Assembly (NCBI GenBank): GCA_001412355.1
Contig: LKUD01000089.1
Location: 1 to 51,514 of the forward strand
DNA length: 51,514 nucleotides
DNA from: Methanoculleus sp. SDB
GTDB taxonomy: Archaea; Halobacteriota; Methanomicrobia; Methanomicrobiales; Methanomicrobiaceae
Direction of reading: 5' to 3'
Translations under genes and position numbers: made by a program
Shown here: positions 39,924 to 48,402 of the stretch, one piece after another
Numbering within the stretch: position 1 is the first letter of the stretch
Layout of the letters: each line of letters opens with the position of its first letter
The notes under the pieces: generated by a model
The model's database searches: none
The model's input: only the letters and a program-made list of their open reading frames with translations
Told to the model about the DNA's origin: nothing

Positions 39924-40940
39924 ATGCGAACGGATCCGACCCGCCATGATCTGCTGACACCCGCTATCCTCGGCCTGATTTTTCTGGCCATCACCATCAT
40001 TCTCTGGCCCCTGATGAGTGTCCTTATCCTGAGCCTTTCGGTCGCCGTCGTCTGCCTCCCCTTTCACCACCGCCTGTCCCGTCACATGCGTGAGAGTGCC
40101 TCCGCCGCGATAACGACAACGGGGATGTTTCTGCTGCTTGTCGTGATGGCATCCGCCGTGCTCTTCCTCCTGTACGAAAATGCGGAGATGCTCCTGAGCA
40201 TTATCACCGGCTTCATCTTCGCGATCCGGGATCTTCTGCAGGACAGCCCCTTCGTGTCGCGCTTTGCGGATGAAATCGCACGTGCCCTGACCTCCCTCGT
40301 CACCTTTGTCGCGGAATATCTCTCCGGCCTCGCTCTCGCCCTGCCGTTTCTCCTTGTGCAGGTAATCATCTTCTTCTGCAGTTTCTACCTCTTTATCCTG
40401 AAGGGGGAGTACCTGCTCGGCCGCATCCTTCGGAAGCTGCCGGAGAGGACATACGCTGCGGTCAGAAAACTGACGCATATTACCGGCGATACCCTTTATT
40501 CCGTCTATATCGTCTCATTTGAAGTCTCCGTCTATACCTTCCTCGTTTCCCTGCCCGTCTTTTACCTGCTCGGGTACGGCAACATCATCCTCTTCTCGCT
40601 TCTCGCGGCACTGCTGCAGCTCATCCCCGTATTCGGCCCCCAGATCCTCCTCGGCCTCCTCGCACTGTATGCACTCTCCATCGGGGATACGAATGCGGTC
40701 CTGTTCCTCGTCATCGTCGCATATCCGGTGATCTCGCTCTCCGCGGATTTCTTCGTCCGCCCCCGCCTCATGGGCCGGAGAACGGCCATCAACCCGGTGC
40801 TCATGATGATAGGGGTTTTCGGGGGGCTCGCGCTCCTCGGGATAATCGGGTTCGTTCTCGGCCCCCTCTTCACGGCTCTCGGCGTCTCGGCCTATGAAAT
40901 TCTCATGGCGGAGACCGGGGAGTGCGAATCAGGCGCCTGA
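39924..40940 (+). CDS. AI-2E/PerM family membrane protein (copy 2)
   Basis: 338 residues from ATG at 39924. A TATA-like CATATTTATCATA about 27 bases upstream and no ribosome-binding site suggest a leaderless transcript. It shares motifs and layout with the copy at 33933-34982: ILWPLMSVLILSLSVAVVCLPFHHRL at the N-terminus, and YLLGYGNIILFSLLAALLQLIPVFGP and GRRTAINPVLMMIGVFGGLALLGIIGFVLGPLF near the end. Membrane exporter family, substrate unknown. Its 3' end overlaps the convergent phosphate-transporter-type gene by 12 bases. Confidence 0.9.
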   Translation: MRTDPTRHDLLTPAILGLIFLAITIILWPLMSVLILSLSVAVVCLPFHHRLSRHMRESASAAITTTGMFLLLVVMASAVLFLLYENAEMLLSIITGFIFAIRDLLQDSPFVSRFADEIARALTSLVTFVAEYLSGLALALPFLLVQVIIFFCSFYLFILKGEYLLGRILRKLPERTYAAVRKLTHITGDTLYSVYIVSFEVSVYTFLVSLPVFYLLGYGNIILFSLLAALLQLIPVFGPQILLGLLALYALSIGDTNAVLFLVIVAYPVISLSADFFVRPRLMGRRTAINPVLMMIGVFGGLALLGIIGFVLGPLFTALGVSAYEILMAETGECESGA

Positions 40941-42584
40941 AGCCCCGTTTTCAATCGCGACGCTGTCCCGGGCGTGCCCGTCGAGATGCAGGGCCGCATA
41001 CATCTCGGCAAGTTTCCGCATGACGTGTACCAGGCCGTTTGCGTTTTCGATGATGGAGAGGAGTTCGATGACGATGCTGTCGGCAACCTCGTCCTCCCGG
41101 GTGATAATTCCGAGCTGTCGTAAGTAATTTGCATTGAGGTTTTCCCGGAGCAGGATATCATTCTGCTTGATGTCCTCCCGGGTTTCCGGCAGCATTCCCG
41201 GAAACGGCACACGCAGGACCTCCATATTCCTGTCGAAAATGCGGTAGGTCTTCCTCACATCCTCTTTGAGATCAGGCAGCACCGAGGAATCACCGGGGGT
41301 TATCCGCCCGGATGTCTCTGCAAAGTCGTATGCCCAGTCGCCGAGACGGACGATCAGGTTTGACATCCTGATAAAAATCACGGTCTTCTTTGCATCCCGC
41401 TCGGTGAGGTGCCGCCGGGACATCTTTTGCAGGGCACGTTCGATCTCGTCGTCGAGATATACGGAGAGTGCCTTTAATTTTGCAATCTTTTGCCGGACGT
41501 CCCGTGAGTCGCGATCAAGGAGGCGCACCGAATCGCTGAAGAGTTCCCGTGTTATATCGAAGAAGCGCTGGATCTCCTTCTCGATCAGGTCGAAGCTCTC
41601 GGTATTGTCTTCGGGGAGGTCTCCGGTCAGATATTTGGTTTTTAAAAGGACTTCACGCTCCTTTCCGGGCACCACCCGTTCGACGACATGCTCAAACTGC
41701 CGGACAAAGAGCAGAAACAGGATGGCGGTGATGAGGTTGAAGAAAAGATGCGCATTTGCCACATGCTGTGCATCGGTACCGCCGACGAGCAGTACCAGTG
41801 ACTGGAACTGGGAGAAGAACGGCATGATGAGAAGCACCCCGCCGAAATTGAAAAGGAGGTGGGCGACGGCGGAGCGGCGGGCGTACAGGCCCATCGTCGT
41901 TGAGGCGAGTATCGGTGTGGCGGTCGATCCGATATTGGCCCCGAATATCAGCAGAATGGCATGGGGGAGGGTTATAAACCCTCCCTGCGCCAGTACGACG
42001 ACGATGCCTGACGTCACCGAACTCGACTGGACGAGAACCGTGAAGAGATATCCGGCCAGAAGAGCAAGGGGAACCGATGAGAACCGGGAGAGCAATCCGA
42101 TTATCTCGGGATCGTTCTGGAAGGGTGCGAGTGCGCCCGAGAGAAGGGACAGGCTGAAAAACACGAGTCCAAAATAGAATGTCGGTTTTCCGAGGAATTT
42201 GTACTGTTTTCCGACGAGTCCGATGATGAACCCGAGCAGGATGAAGACAGGTCCGATTGATGTCAGCCTGAACGCAACGAGCTGGGCGGTTATTGTCGTG
42301 CCGACATTGGAGCCAATGATGATTCCGAGGCTCTGGACAAAGGAGATGACGCCTCCGTTCACGAGTCCCATGGTAATCACGGTCGTCGCGGCGCTGGACT
42401 GGATGATCGCGGTGACGAGCGCTCCGAGCCCGGCTGCTTTCAGGGGTGTCGCGGTGAGGGTTGCAAGCACTCTGTTGAATTTGCCTTTGGCGACGGCAAG
42501 GATTTCTTCGCTGAAATGCTCGATTCCATACAGGAACAGAATAATCCCCGGTACCAGTGAAAATGCTGTCTGCCATGGAATCAT
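40929..42584 (-). CDS. Na/phosphate cotransporter-type protein with PhoU-like domain
   Basis: 551 residues from ATG at 42584 (AAAGGG directly before it). Two Na/Pi-cotransporter repeats carry the QSSAATT and QSSSVTSG motifs (AIIQSSAATTVITMGLVNGG and LVQSSSVTSGIVVVLAQGG), separated by GANIGST-type loops. The C-terminal 200 residues, from about 350, are charged helices resembling PhoU (FDLIEKEIQRFFDITRELFSDSVRLL). The fold resembles NptA/YjbB, which moves phosphate or another anion with Na+. Direction of transport is not known. Confidence 0.88.
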   Translation of the reverse strand: MIPWQTAFSLVPGIILFLYGIEHFSEEILAVAKGKFNRVLATLTATPLKAAGLGALVTAIIQSSAATTVITMGLVNGGVISFVQSLGIIIGSNVGTTITAQLVAFRLTSIGPVFILLGFIIGLVGKQYKFLGKPTFYFGLVFFSLSLLSGALAPFQNDPEIIGLLSRFSSVPLALLAGYLFTVLVQSSSVTSGIVVVLAQGGFITLPHAILLIFGANIGSTATPILASTTMGLYARRSAVAHLLFNFGGVLLIMPFFSQFQSLVLLVGGTDAQHVANAHLFFNLITAILFLLFVRQFEHVVERVVPGKEREVLLKTKYLTGDLPEDNTESFDLIEKEIQRFFDITRELFSDSVRLLDRDSRDVRQKIAKLKALSVYLDDEIERALQKMSRRHLTERDAKKTVIFIRMSNLIVRLGDWAYDFAETSGRITPGDSSVLPDLKEDVRKTYRIFDRNMEVLRVPFPGMLPETREDIKQNDILLRENLNANYLRQLGIITREDEVADSIVIELLSIIENANGLVHVMRKLAEMYAALHLDGHARDSVAIENGASGA

Positions 42585-43039
42585 CCCTTTCACCCCTCCA
42601 CACCCGGATACCGGCGTTTTGGTAAATACTTGCAACTGGTAGTATTAGAATCCCTCTCCCCGCCCCCTCCTGATGCGGCGGGGGTGAAATCACGTGCCCC
42701 TGCTCAGCCGAACAGGCCGCTCTGGTGCGCTTTTTTAATACGGTTATTCCGTGCCGTTTGATGATCTGGCTGGAATATCCACTTGATATTAAAAAGGGGC
42801 AATTTTTTACCGCGCAAAACCATTTTAGGCTTGTTTTTTCGGTTTTATTTCAAATTGGCAGTCAATTCGGCTGTATTGGGCGTCTTTTTCTAAAACTTAA
42901 TGATCTGCCCTGTTTCTCTAAAAAAATTCCTGAAATGTCATTAAAATTAAAATTGGCTTAAAATTTACCTTCTTTTTCGTAATTAAAGGGTGTATCACCA
43001 TGCAAAACTTTAAATCCTCAATTATTCCTTGTATTTTCA
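42585..43039. other. Low-GC gene-free interval with TATA box and short palindrome
   Basis: From about 42730 the base composition drops well below the surrounding genes and carries long A and T runs; no credible gene. Just before the SpeD-like gene lie the palindrome GGTGTATCACC (42989-42999) and a TATA box CTTTAAAT (about 43008-43015), 28 bases from the ATG at 43040. The palindrome abuts the TFB site, a place where archaeal regulators commonly bind. Confidence 0.4.
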
Positions 43040-43474
43040 ATGATAGATCTTCCCTCACACAAGCTGGAAGGTATACCCTTGCCCGTAACAGATGACGACA
43101 TCATTGCACGATTCAAGGAATCGGACGCGTGGGGTCTCTACACCAGCGTCGACCTGAAGAACTGTAATCCCGAGACCATCAGGAATCCGGAAAAGATCCG
43201 GAGGTTCATCGTTGAACTCTGTGATCTTATCGACATGAAGCGCTTCGGCGAACCGCAGATCATTCACTTCGGGCCGAACGAGCGTGTCGCCGGGTACTCG
43301 ATGACTCAGCTGATCGAAACGTCCCTCGTATCGGGACATTTCGCGAACGAGACCAATGCAGCATATCTTGACATATTCAGCTGCAAGGAATATGCCCCGG
43401 GAGTCATGGCAGAGTTCTGCCGTCAGTACTTTGAGGCGGAATCGATGACCACCCATGTTTCACTCCGGGAATAA
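43040..43474 (+). CDS. S-adenosylmethionine decarboxylase (SpeD)-related protein
   Basis: 144 residues. SpeD-fold landmarks: GLYTSVDLKNC, GYSMTQLIETS, and LDIFSC115 equivalent to the D.FTC catalytic cysteine. The processing motif of true SpeD (Glu-Ser-His, then His-Thr-Trp-Pro-Glu) is altered to VS98GH100 followed by FANETNAAYLDIF, four residues shorter. Self-cleavage to a pyruvoyl enzyme is therefore doubtful in the standard register, although Ser98 could still serve. Methanogens commonly carry this related form. Possible role in polyamine or agmatine metabolism; function not settled. The start appears leaderless. Confidence 0.8.
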   Translation: MIDLPSHKLEGIPLPVTDDDIIARFKESDAWGLYTSVDLKNCNPETIRNPEKIRRFIVELCDLIDMKRFGEPQIIHFGPNERVAGYSMTQLIETSLVSGHFANETNAAYLDIFSCKEYAPGVMAEFCRQYFEAESMTTHVSLRE

Positions 43475-43516
43475 AAAGCCGGAAATCTTCTTTTCATTAT
43501 CTTTTCATGATCCCCT

Positions 43517-44635
43517 TCACCGCGGGGCCGTCTCCGGATCCCGTGCGGGATCAAGGAGCACATCGTGCGGAAGGCCCCTGAGTCCGACCGCCGCAAGAGC
43601 ACCGATAATCCCCCGCTTTCCTTCGAGATCGACTCCTGATGCCTGTGCGGCAGCCTGCGCCTCCTCCCGGGAAACAGAGGACTTTCTCGCTTTCACCCCG
43701 AATGCCCTGAGCACCGGGGGAATGGTGAAACCCTGCCTGATCGCGATGCCCCATTCGGGGGAAAGCGATTCATCTGCCATAAAGCGGACTGCCGTCTCCC
43801 TGATATGGGGGAGCAGGCCGGGTTCGGCCGCGAGTTCGATATAACTGCACGAATTGCCGGCCGTCCGGTAGGGGCAGGAGGGATCGAGCATGACAACACG
43901 GTGGCCGATGGGGATGAGGCCCTCCATTTTTCCGAGGAACTGGAGCAGGCCGAGAGCAAGGGCGAAGGTCGCACCTCCTTCGGGCGAGTCCGTATCGTCA
44001 ATGCCCACGATGACATGCGTCAGCGCCCGGGTGACCACATCGCCCTCCACGACCTGCCCTGTTTTCTGCACGGAGATGTGGACGACACCTTCGGCCATCG
44101 CCATCATATCGGTGAGAGAATAGGCGGGCCCGCCGGTGCATCGGATCCGCTGGACGATATACCCGTCATCCTTCCGGACTCCGATGACTCCGACGGCGGC
44201 AGAGGGGTACTGGCCAATATTTGCGTCCTTCTTGCCGATGGTCGCATATTCGTGCAGGAGCATCCCGTCCCTCGATACGTCAGCAAGAACGCCGCCTGCC
44301 TGCCGGTGGTGGAAAGCGCAGAATGCCGCACATCCGCCGCTCCGGCATTCGTGATAAATCGCTACCATATCGCCATCGACAGTCGTGAATATCCGCCTGC
44401 ATGCCGTGGAGAGCATCGCACTTGATGCCATGTACCGTGCGGGAGTCCGCCCGCGTTTTTCCTCCTTCTGGACAAGGCATCGTTCCTCGATGAGGCGGTT
44501 AATCCAGTCCTGGACCGTGCTGCGCGGCAGACCGGCGAGATCGGCAATATCATTGACAGTGAAGTGGCCTTTATCGAGCGTCAGCTGACGCATTAGTTTC
44601 AGGAACTCCCGTCTCCTTTCAAGCACGCTTGACAT
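43517..44635 (-). CDS. HTH plus TiaS-like (IDDTD) two-domain protein
   Basis: 372 residues from ATG at 44635 (MSSVLERRREF). Residues 1-65 form a winged helix-turn-helix (FTVNDIADLAGLPRSTVQDWINRLIEERCLVQ). A cysteine-containing region follows (YHECRSGGCAAFCAFHH). From about residue 205, VIVGIDDTDSPEGGATFALALGLLQFL resembles the catalytic-site sequence of TiaS, the tRNA-Ile2 agmatinylcytidine synthetase, but the OB-fold and zinc-ribbon parts of TiaS are lacking. Its first bases overlap the 3' end of the homoserine dehydrogenase gene by 17 bases. It may regulate that operon or act on a nucleotide. I recall methanogen-wide relatives without a function. Confidence 0.7.
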   Translation of the reverse strand: MSSVLERRREFLKLMRQLTLDKGHFTVNDIADLAGLPRSTVQDWINRLIEERCLVQKEEKRGRTPARYMASSAMLSTACRRIFTTVDGDMVAIYHECRSGGCAAFCAFHHRQAGGVLADVSRDGMLLHEYATIGKKDANIGQYPSAAVGVIGVRKDDGYIVQRIRCTGGPAYSLTDMMAMAEGVVHISVQKTGQVVEGDVVTRALTHVIVGIDDTDSPEGGATFALALGLLQFLGKMEGLIPIGHRVVMLDPSCPYRTAGNSCSYIELAAEPGLLPHIRETAVRFMADESLSPEWGIAIRQGFTIPPVLRAFGVKARKSSVSREEAQAAAQASGVDLEGKRGIIGALAAVGLRGLPHDVLLDPARDPETAPR

Positions 44636-45605
44636 GGTGATCCCGGATGAACAGCACATCTGAGATGATAGCACTCGCCGTTTCAGAAGAACCGGCGCCT
44701 TTTCCGATGAGTGTGACTTTTCCCGCCATGTCGGTGTCGATCATGACGGCGTTTAAGGTATCGGAGACGACAAGGGGATGGCTCTTGGGGATGATCCGGG
44801 GGGCCACCCGGAGGATATCTTTTTCAGGAACGATCTCTCCGATAAGACGAATCGTGCAGTCCTGCCCTTCGGCAAGTTCAAGCGCATCCGATGTGATGGC
44901 GTCGATGCCGGTAATGTCCACGTCGTCAAGTGTCGTGGAGAGGCCCCAGACGGTATTTGCGAGGATGACGAGCTTGATGGCAGCATCAATTCCCTTCACG
45001 TCGTAGGTCGGATCCGCCTCGGCATAGCCCAGTTCGCGGGCTTCGAGGAGTGCCTGCTGGTAGGTGAGGCGTTCGTCGGCCATCCGGGTAAGGATGTAAT
45101 TGCAGGTGCCGTTGAGAACGCCGGAGATGCCCCGGATATCGTTTCCGGCGAGGCCGTTTTCGAGGGCATGCATGATGGGTATCGCCCCGCATACCGTCGC
45201 TTCATACCTGAGCTGGACGTCGTGTTCACTGGCAAGCGTCCTGAGGGTATGGTATGCACACGCGATTGGCCCCTTGTTGGAGGTGACCACGTGCTTTCCC
45301 CGCCGGAGTGCCGCCGTGATATGCCCCAGTGCCGGTTCCCCCGTGCGGGCATCGGTCGGTGTCACCTCTATGAGCAGGTCGTAGTCCGCGGTGGTGATGA
45401 TATCCATTGCCGAGATGCCCTCTTCTCCGCACCTGCCGGTTTCACGCTTCCTTTCAAGGAGCGCCCGCACATCAATGCCTGCAGGTTCAACAATCCCGCT
45501 TTGTGAGTCGGCAACACCGCTGATGCTCAGACCGAGGTTTTTCTTCGCGATGGCTTCGGCGATGCCCTTTCCAACAGATCCGAATCCGATGAGGGCGATT
45601 TTCAT
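44619..45605 (-). CDS. hom: Homoserine dehydrogenase
   Basis: 328 residues. N-terminal NAD(P)-binding GFGSVGKG, then EVTPTDARTGEPALGHI. HVVTSNKGPIACAYH carries the substrate-domain lysine. LRYEATVCGAIPIM and the catalytic GVLNGTCNYILTRM region with EADPTYDVKGIDAAIKL follow. Reduces aspartate semialdehyde to homoserine for threonine and methionine. No C-terminal ACT domain is fused; instead the upstream gene encodes a separate ACT protein and overlaps it by ATGA. Confidence 0.95.
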   Translation of the reverse strand: MKIALIGFGSVGKGIAEAIAKKNLGLSISGVADSQSGIVEPAGIDVRALLERKRETGRCGEEGISAMDIITTADYDLLIEVTPTDARTGEPALGHITAALRRGKHVVTSNKGPIACAYHTLRTLASEHDVQLRYEATVCGAIPIMHALENGLAGNDIRGISGVLNGTCNYILTRMADERLTYQQALLEARELGYAEADPTYDVKGIDAAIKLVILANTVWGLSTTLDDVDITGIDAITSDALELAEGQDCTIRLIGEIVPEKDILRVAPRIIPKSHPLVVSDTLNAVMIDTDMAGKVTLIGKGAGSSETASAIISDVLFIRDHHVKRA

Positions 45606-46105
45606 AGGTGATCCTCCATGGTCTCTATGATAAGAAGCTGCTTCTGCCCGGCCACGTCCCGAAGGATGTCGAGGGCCCGCTCCATATCTCTCCCGCTGGC
45701 TGATTTTATCGTGATTTTTGCCGACGAAGGCTCGCTGATGGCAGGCATGACCATATGCAGTTCGGCCACTTCCGCAAAGCCGGTCGAATCAATCCTGTCG
45801 ACCGTGTCGGTGAGATCCGTGTGCATGAGATGTCCGATGAGGATGACGGAATGGCGGATAAGCAGGCGCTCTTCTCCGATTCGGAGGATATTTACGCCCT
45901 TGGAACGGATTAGTCCGATGAGTTTGTCAAGGTTTTTTTCCGGCAGTTCAAGCATGATCTGCACATCGATGGTGTCCGAAAGATGCTTCGGATCATGCTG
46001 GTGTATGACGGCGATGATATTGCCGCCCACGTCTGAGATCGGCGTCAGTGCAGCCACGAGCTGTCCGGGTGCATCCTTCATTTCGAGTTTCATCGATATC
46101 TGCAT
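45602..46105 (-). CDS. Stand-alone ACT-domain regulatory protein
   Basis: 167 residues from ATG at 46105 (GGTGG five bases upstream). The N-terminal half is an ACT domain (MKLEMKDAPGQLVAALTPISDVGGNIIAVIHQHDP), and a second related alpha/beta segment follows (RHSVILIGHLMHTDLTDTVDRIDSTGFAEVAELHMVMP). It is the first gene of the ACT-hom-HTH operon and overlaps hom by ATGA. It most likely binds an amino acid such as threonine and controls homoserine dehydrogenase, replacing the fused ACT domain of bacterial enzymes. Confidence 0.85.
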   Translation of the reverse strand: MQISMKLEMKDAPGQLVAALTPISDVGGNIIAVIHQHDPKHLSDTIDVQIMLELPEKNLDKLIGLIRSKGVNILRIGEERLLIRHSVILIGHLMHTDLTDTVDRIDSTGFAEVAELHMVMPAISEPSSAKITIKSASGRDMERALDILRDVAGQKQLLIIETMEDHL

Positions 46106-46288
46106 CACAGCCACCTGACAAGAGATTGAACGGCGGTACTGATAAGCCTTCTATACATTCCTGCCGGGGTTTGGGATGTTCGTTGCCCGACCACTATGTT
46201 CTTGCCGCATTACCACCAATTCCAGAGAAAGAATCCGGTCGCGGTCTGACGGCTCGAGTGCCGGGCTAAAATATCCGGGAGCGTACGA

Positions 46289-46738
46289 ATGGCGGATAAG
46301 AAAACAAGAATTATCGCATGCGGAAATCCCCTGATGGGAAACGACGGCGTCGGCCCTGCCGTGCTGGACTGCCTCCTTGCGGATCACCCCGATCTCGACG
46401 CCGTAGAGGGAGGGCTCGGCGGGCTCGGCCTTCTTCCTCTTATAGAAGACTACGATCGCGTCATCATCATCGATGCAATGACGGGATACGGCAGGAAAGG
46501 CGATGTCCGGATATTTCGGGAGCCTCCCGACTCACGTTTTTTCCCGATGTCGCTGCATGACATCGGCGTCGTGGAGGCGCTTGCCGTGGCGAAAGAGATC
46601 GGGTATACAACCGAGGTGATCATCATCGCGGTTGAGGGAGGGGTGATTGACACGTTCGGCGATACGCTGGATCCCGAAGTCAGGGCGGTCGTTCCCCGTG
46701 TCTGCCGCATGGTGCTCGAGGAATGGGAAAAAGGATAG
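46289..46738 (+). CDS. [NiFe] hydrogenase maturation endopeptidase family (HycI/HyaD-like)
   Basis: 149 residues. Family motifs: CGNPLMGNDGVG with Asp19 replacing the common acidic pair, IDAMTGYGRKGDV around the second metal ligand, and SLHDIG with the third (His). It removes the C-terminal peptide of a hydrogenase large subunit after nickel insertion. The Eha large subunit in this window has no such peptide, so the target is probably an F420-reducing or heterodisulfide-linked hydrogenase elsewhere. GGGAG precedes the ATG at 46289; TATA-like CTAAAATAT at about 46266-46274. Confidence 0.9.
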   Translation: MADKKTRIIACGNPLMGNDGVGPAVLDCLLADHPDLDAVEGGLGGLGLLPLIEDYDRVIIIDAMTGYGRKGDVRIFREPPDSRFFPMSLHDIGVVEALAVAKEIGYTTEVIIIAVEGGVIDTFGDTLDPEVRAVVPRVCRMVLEEWEKG

Positions 46739-46746
46739 ATTCGGAA

Positions 46747-47475
46747 TTATACGGAACCCGGTGCGCCGGTTACGATTTTTATTGCCTCGGCAATCTCGGG
46801 GAGCAGTTCGCCGGGTATGCCCATGACCATCTCATCGTCGGCTATTCCCGAGAACTTGCGGGAACCGTCGCACCCCATCGAGAAGTTGACCGCCCCCGTC
46901 ATATACGGCAGGGCGACGGTATCGGCGCAGACGGACTGAATGCCCGACATCGAGGAGTGTATCCGTCCTCCCATCTTATAGAGGATCGCCTGCGCCAGCT
47001 TCAGCATTGCGCGGGGCTGCGTGATAATGAGTACGACATGCGGATCGAACGGTGTTTTTTCAAGCGGTGCATAGACCGTTGCCCATGTTGTTCCGTCCAG
47101 GCTGCCCGGTGCGTGGACATGCGGGATGTTTCCGATGGTGCGCATGCATGCTGCCCAGCTCTCGAATTTTCCCAGCTTGTAATAGAATTCTCCTGACTGA
47201 AGAGACGGACTGAGCGTTTTCAGACCGAGAGCCCATCCCCCGCCCATGCACTGGTGCTGTTTTGATGTCGCGTAAAAAATCCTGCCTTCCTTCCGTGCCA
47301 TGGTTGCCATCTGGCAGTGCCGGGCACTCTCGGAAATCTCTAAAATACCGTCGGGTATCGCCTCGCGGGACTTTGCGAGCTTGATGGCGACAGGGGACCC
47401 GTCCAGTCCCAGGTATGTCGTGAATACCTCGGAGATTTCAGCATAATTCGGTTTTTTTCTCATTTCATCCTGCAT
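46747..47475 (-). CDS. DUF169 family protein
   Basis: 242 residues from ATG at 47475, chosen because AGGAGG lies 7-8 bases upstream; further in-frame ATGs upstream lack such a site. Typical DUF169 features: LGLDGSPVAIKL near the N-terminus, ARHCQMATMARKEG and the Cys-containing KQHQCMGGGWALGL, then FDPHVVLIITQPRAMLKLAQA. DUF169 proteins are common in methanogens and anaerobes and have no proven function; the conserved cysteines suggest a cofactor or metal. Convergent with the maturation protease gene, with eight bases between. Confidence 0.85.
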   Translation of the reverse strand: MQDEMRKKPNYAEISEVFTTYLGLDGSPVAIKLAKSREAIPDGILEISESARHCQMATMARKEGRIFYATSKQHQCMGGGWALGLKTLSPSLQSGEFYYKLGKFESWAACMRTIGNIPHVHAPGSLDGTTWATVYAPLEKTPFDPHVVLIITQPRAMLKLAQAILYKMGGRIHSSMSGIQSVCADTVALPYMTGAVNFSMGCDGSRKFSGIADDEMVMGIPGELLPEIAEAIKIVTGAPGSV

Positions 47476-47577
47476 ATACAGTCCTCCTGACAGGGGAGGG
47501 TCGTGAAGGGAACTGTCCCGCACGACAACCTCCGGCATATCACTGCTCTGCATGATCACGGATAAATATAGAGGTGA

Positions 47578-48393
47578 TTACAGTCTGCGGAGTTTGCTGT
47601 CGACCTTTGTAAAAAAATTCTTGCCCACATCGATAAAGAGGGCCGCTTCCGTGGATTTCTCGATGCGAAGAACGGATCCCGTGGCGAGCTCACAGTTCTG
47701 CTGTCCGTCAAGGACAAGCTGAGCGGGTTTCGTGCTCTCCAGCCTGATCTCGAATTTCCTGTCATAGTTGATCAGGTGCGGCCGCGAGGAGAGGAGGTAC
47801 GGTGCGAGCGGCACGAGCAGAAATCCCTCGATGCGGGGATCCACGATCGGTCCGCCCGCGCTCATCGCGTAGGCCGTTGAACCCGTCGGCGTGCTGACGA
47901 GTAATCCGTCGGATCTGAACCGCTCCACCTCAATCCCGTCGATCAGCACCGTAAACCTGAGCATCTTCGCGGGCCGCGTCGTGACAATCACCGCTTCATT
48001 CAGTGCATCTCCGAAATGCGTGCCGTCAAGGAAGAGCGCGATTCTCATCCGCTTTTCAACCTGGTATCCACTGTCCCTGATATGCCTGAAGAACGTGAGC
48101 GCTTCGGAGGGTTCGAGGTCGGTAAGAAAGCCGACCTCGCCCCAGTTGATACCGATTATGGGAATCTGCCGCTTCATCTGCTGGACGGTGAGGAGAACGG
48201 ATCCGTCTCCTCCGATGACAACGGCGATATCGGCACGAATATCAGCAAAATCCATGCCCTGCGTGCCGATCGAGGCGGCCGTTCCTGCTTCGAACGCCAC
48301 ATCGAAGCCGAGGCTCCCGAGATCCCGTGCAAGCGACGACGTATAATGAAGAACCTTTTCGTCATCAAGCCGTGAGATAAGGACGACTTTCAT
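47578..48393 (-). CDS. nadK: NAD kinase
   Basis: 271 residues. The diagnostic GGDGS is at 61-65. NEAVI and the TPTGSTAYAMSAGGPIV loop that binds NAD follow. GINWGEVGFLTDLEP is the conserved LGFLT variant. Phosphorylates NAD to NADP in the cytoplasm. It starts nine bases after the stop of an inositol-monophosphatase-type gene. In Methanocaldococcus the homologous activities are fused in one NAD kinase/NADP phosphatase protein, so the pair is likely functionally linked. Confidence 0.95.
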   Translation of the reverse strand: MKVVLISRLDDEKVLHYTSSLARDLGSLGFDVAFEAGTAASIGTQGMDFADIRADIAVVIGGDGSVLLTVQQMKRQIPIIGINWGEVGFLTDLEPSEALTFFRHIRDSGYQVEKRMRIALFLDGTHFGDALNEAVIVTTRPAKMLRFTVLIDGIEVERFRSDGLLVSTPTGSTAYAMSAGGPIVDPRIEGFLLVPLAPYLLSSRPHLINYDRKFEIRLESTKPAQLVLDGQQNCELATGSVLRIEKSTEAALFIDVGKNFFTKVDSKLRRL

Positions 48394-48402
48394 GAGTTTC
48401 CC

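Noticed and set aside
42725-42961. 78-codon plus-strand frame in the AT-rich interval
   Set aside because: No ribosome-binding site or convincing domain, and composition typical of non-coding AT-rich DNA.
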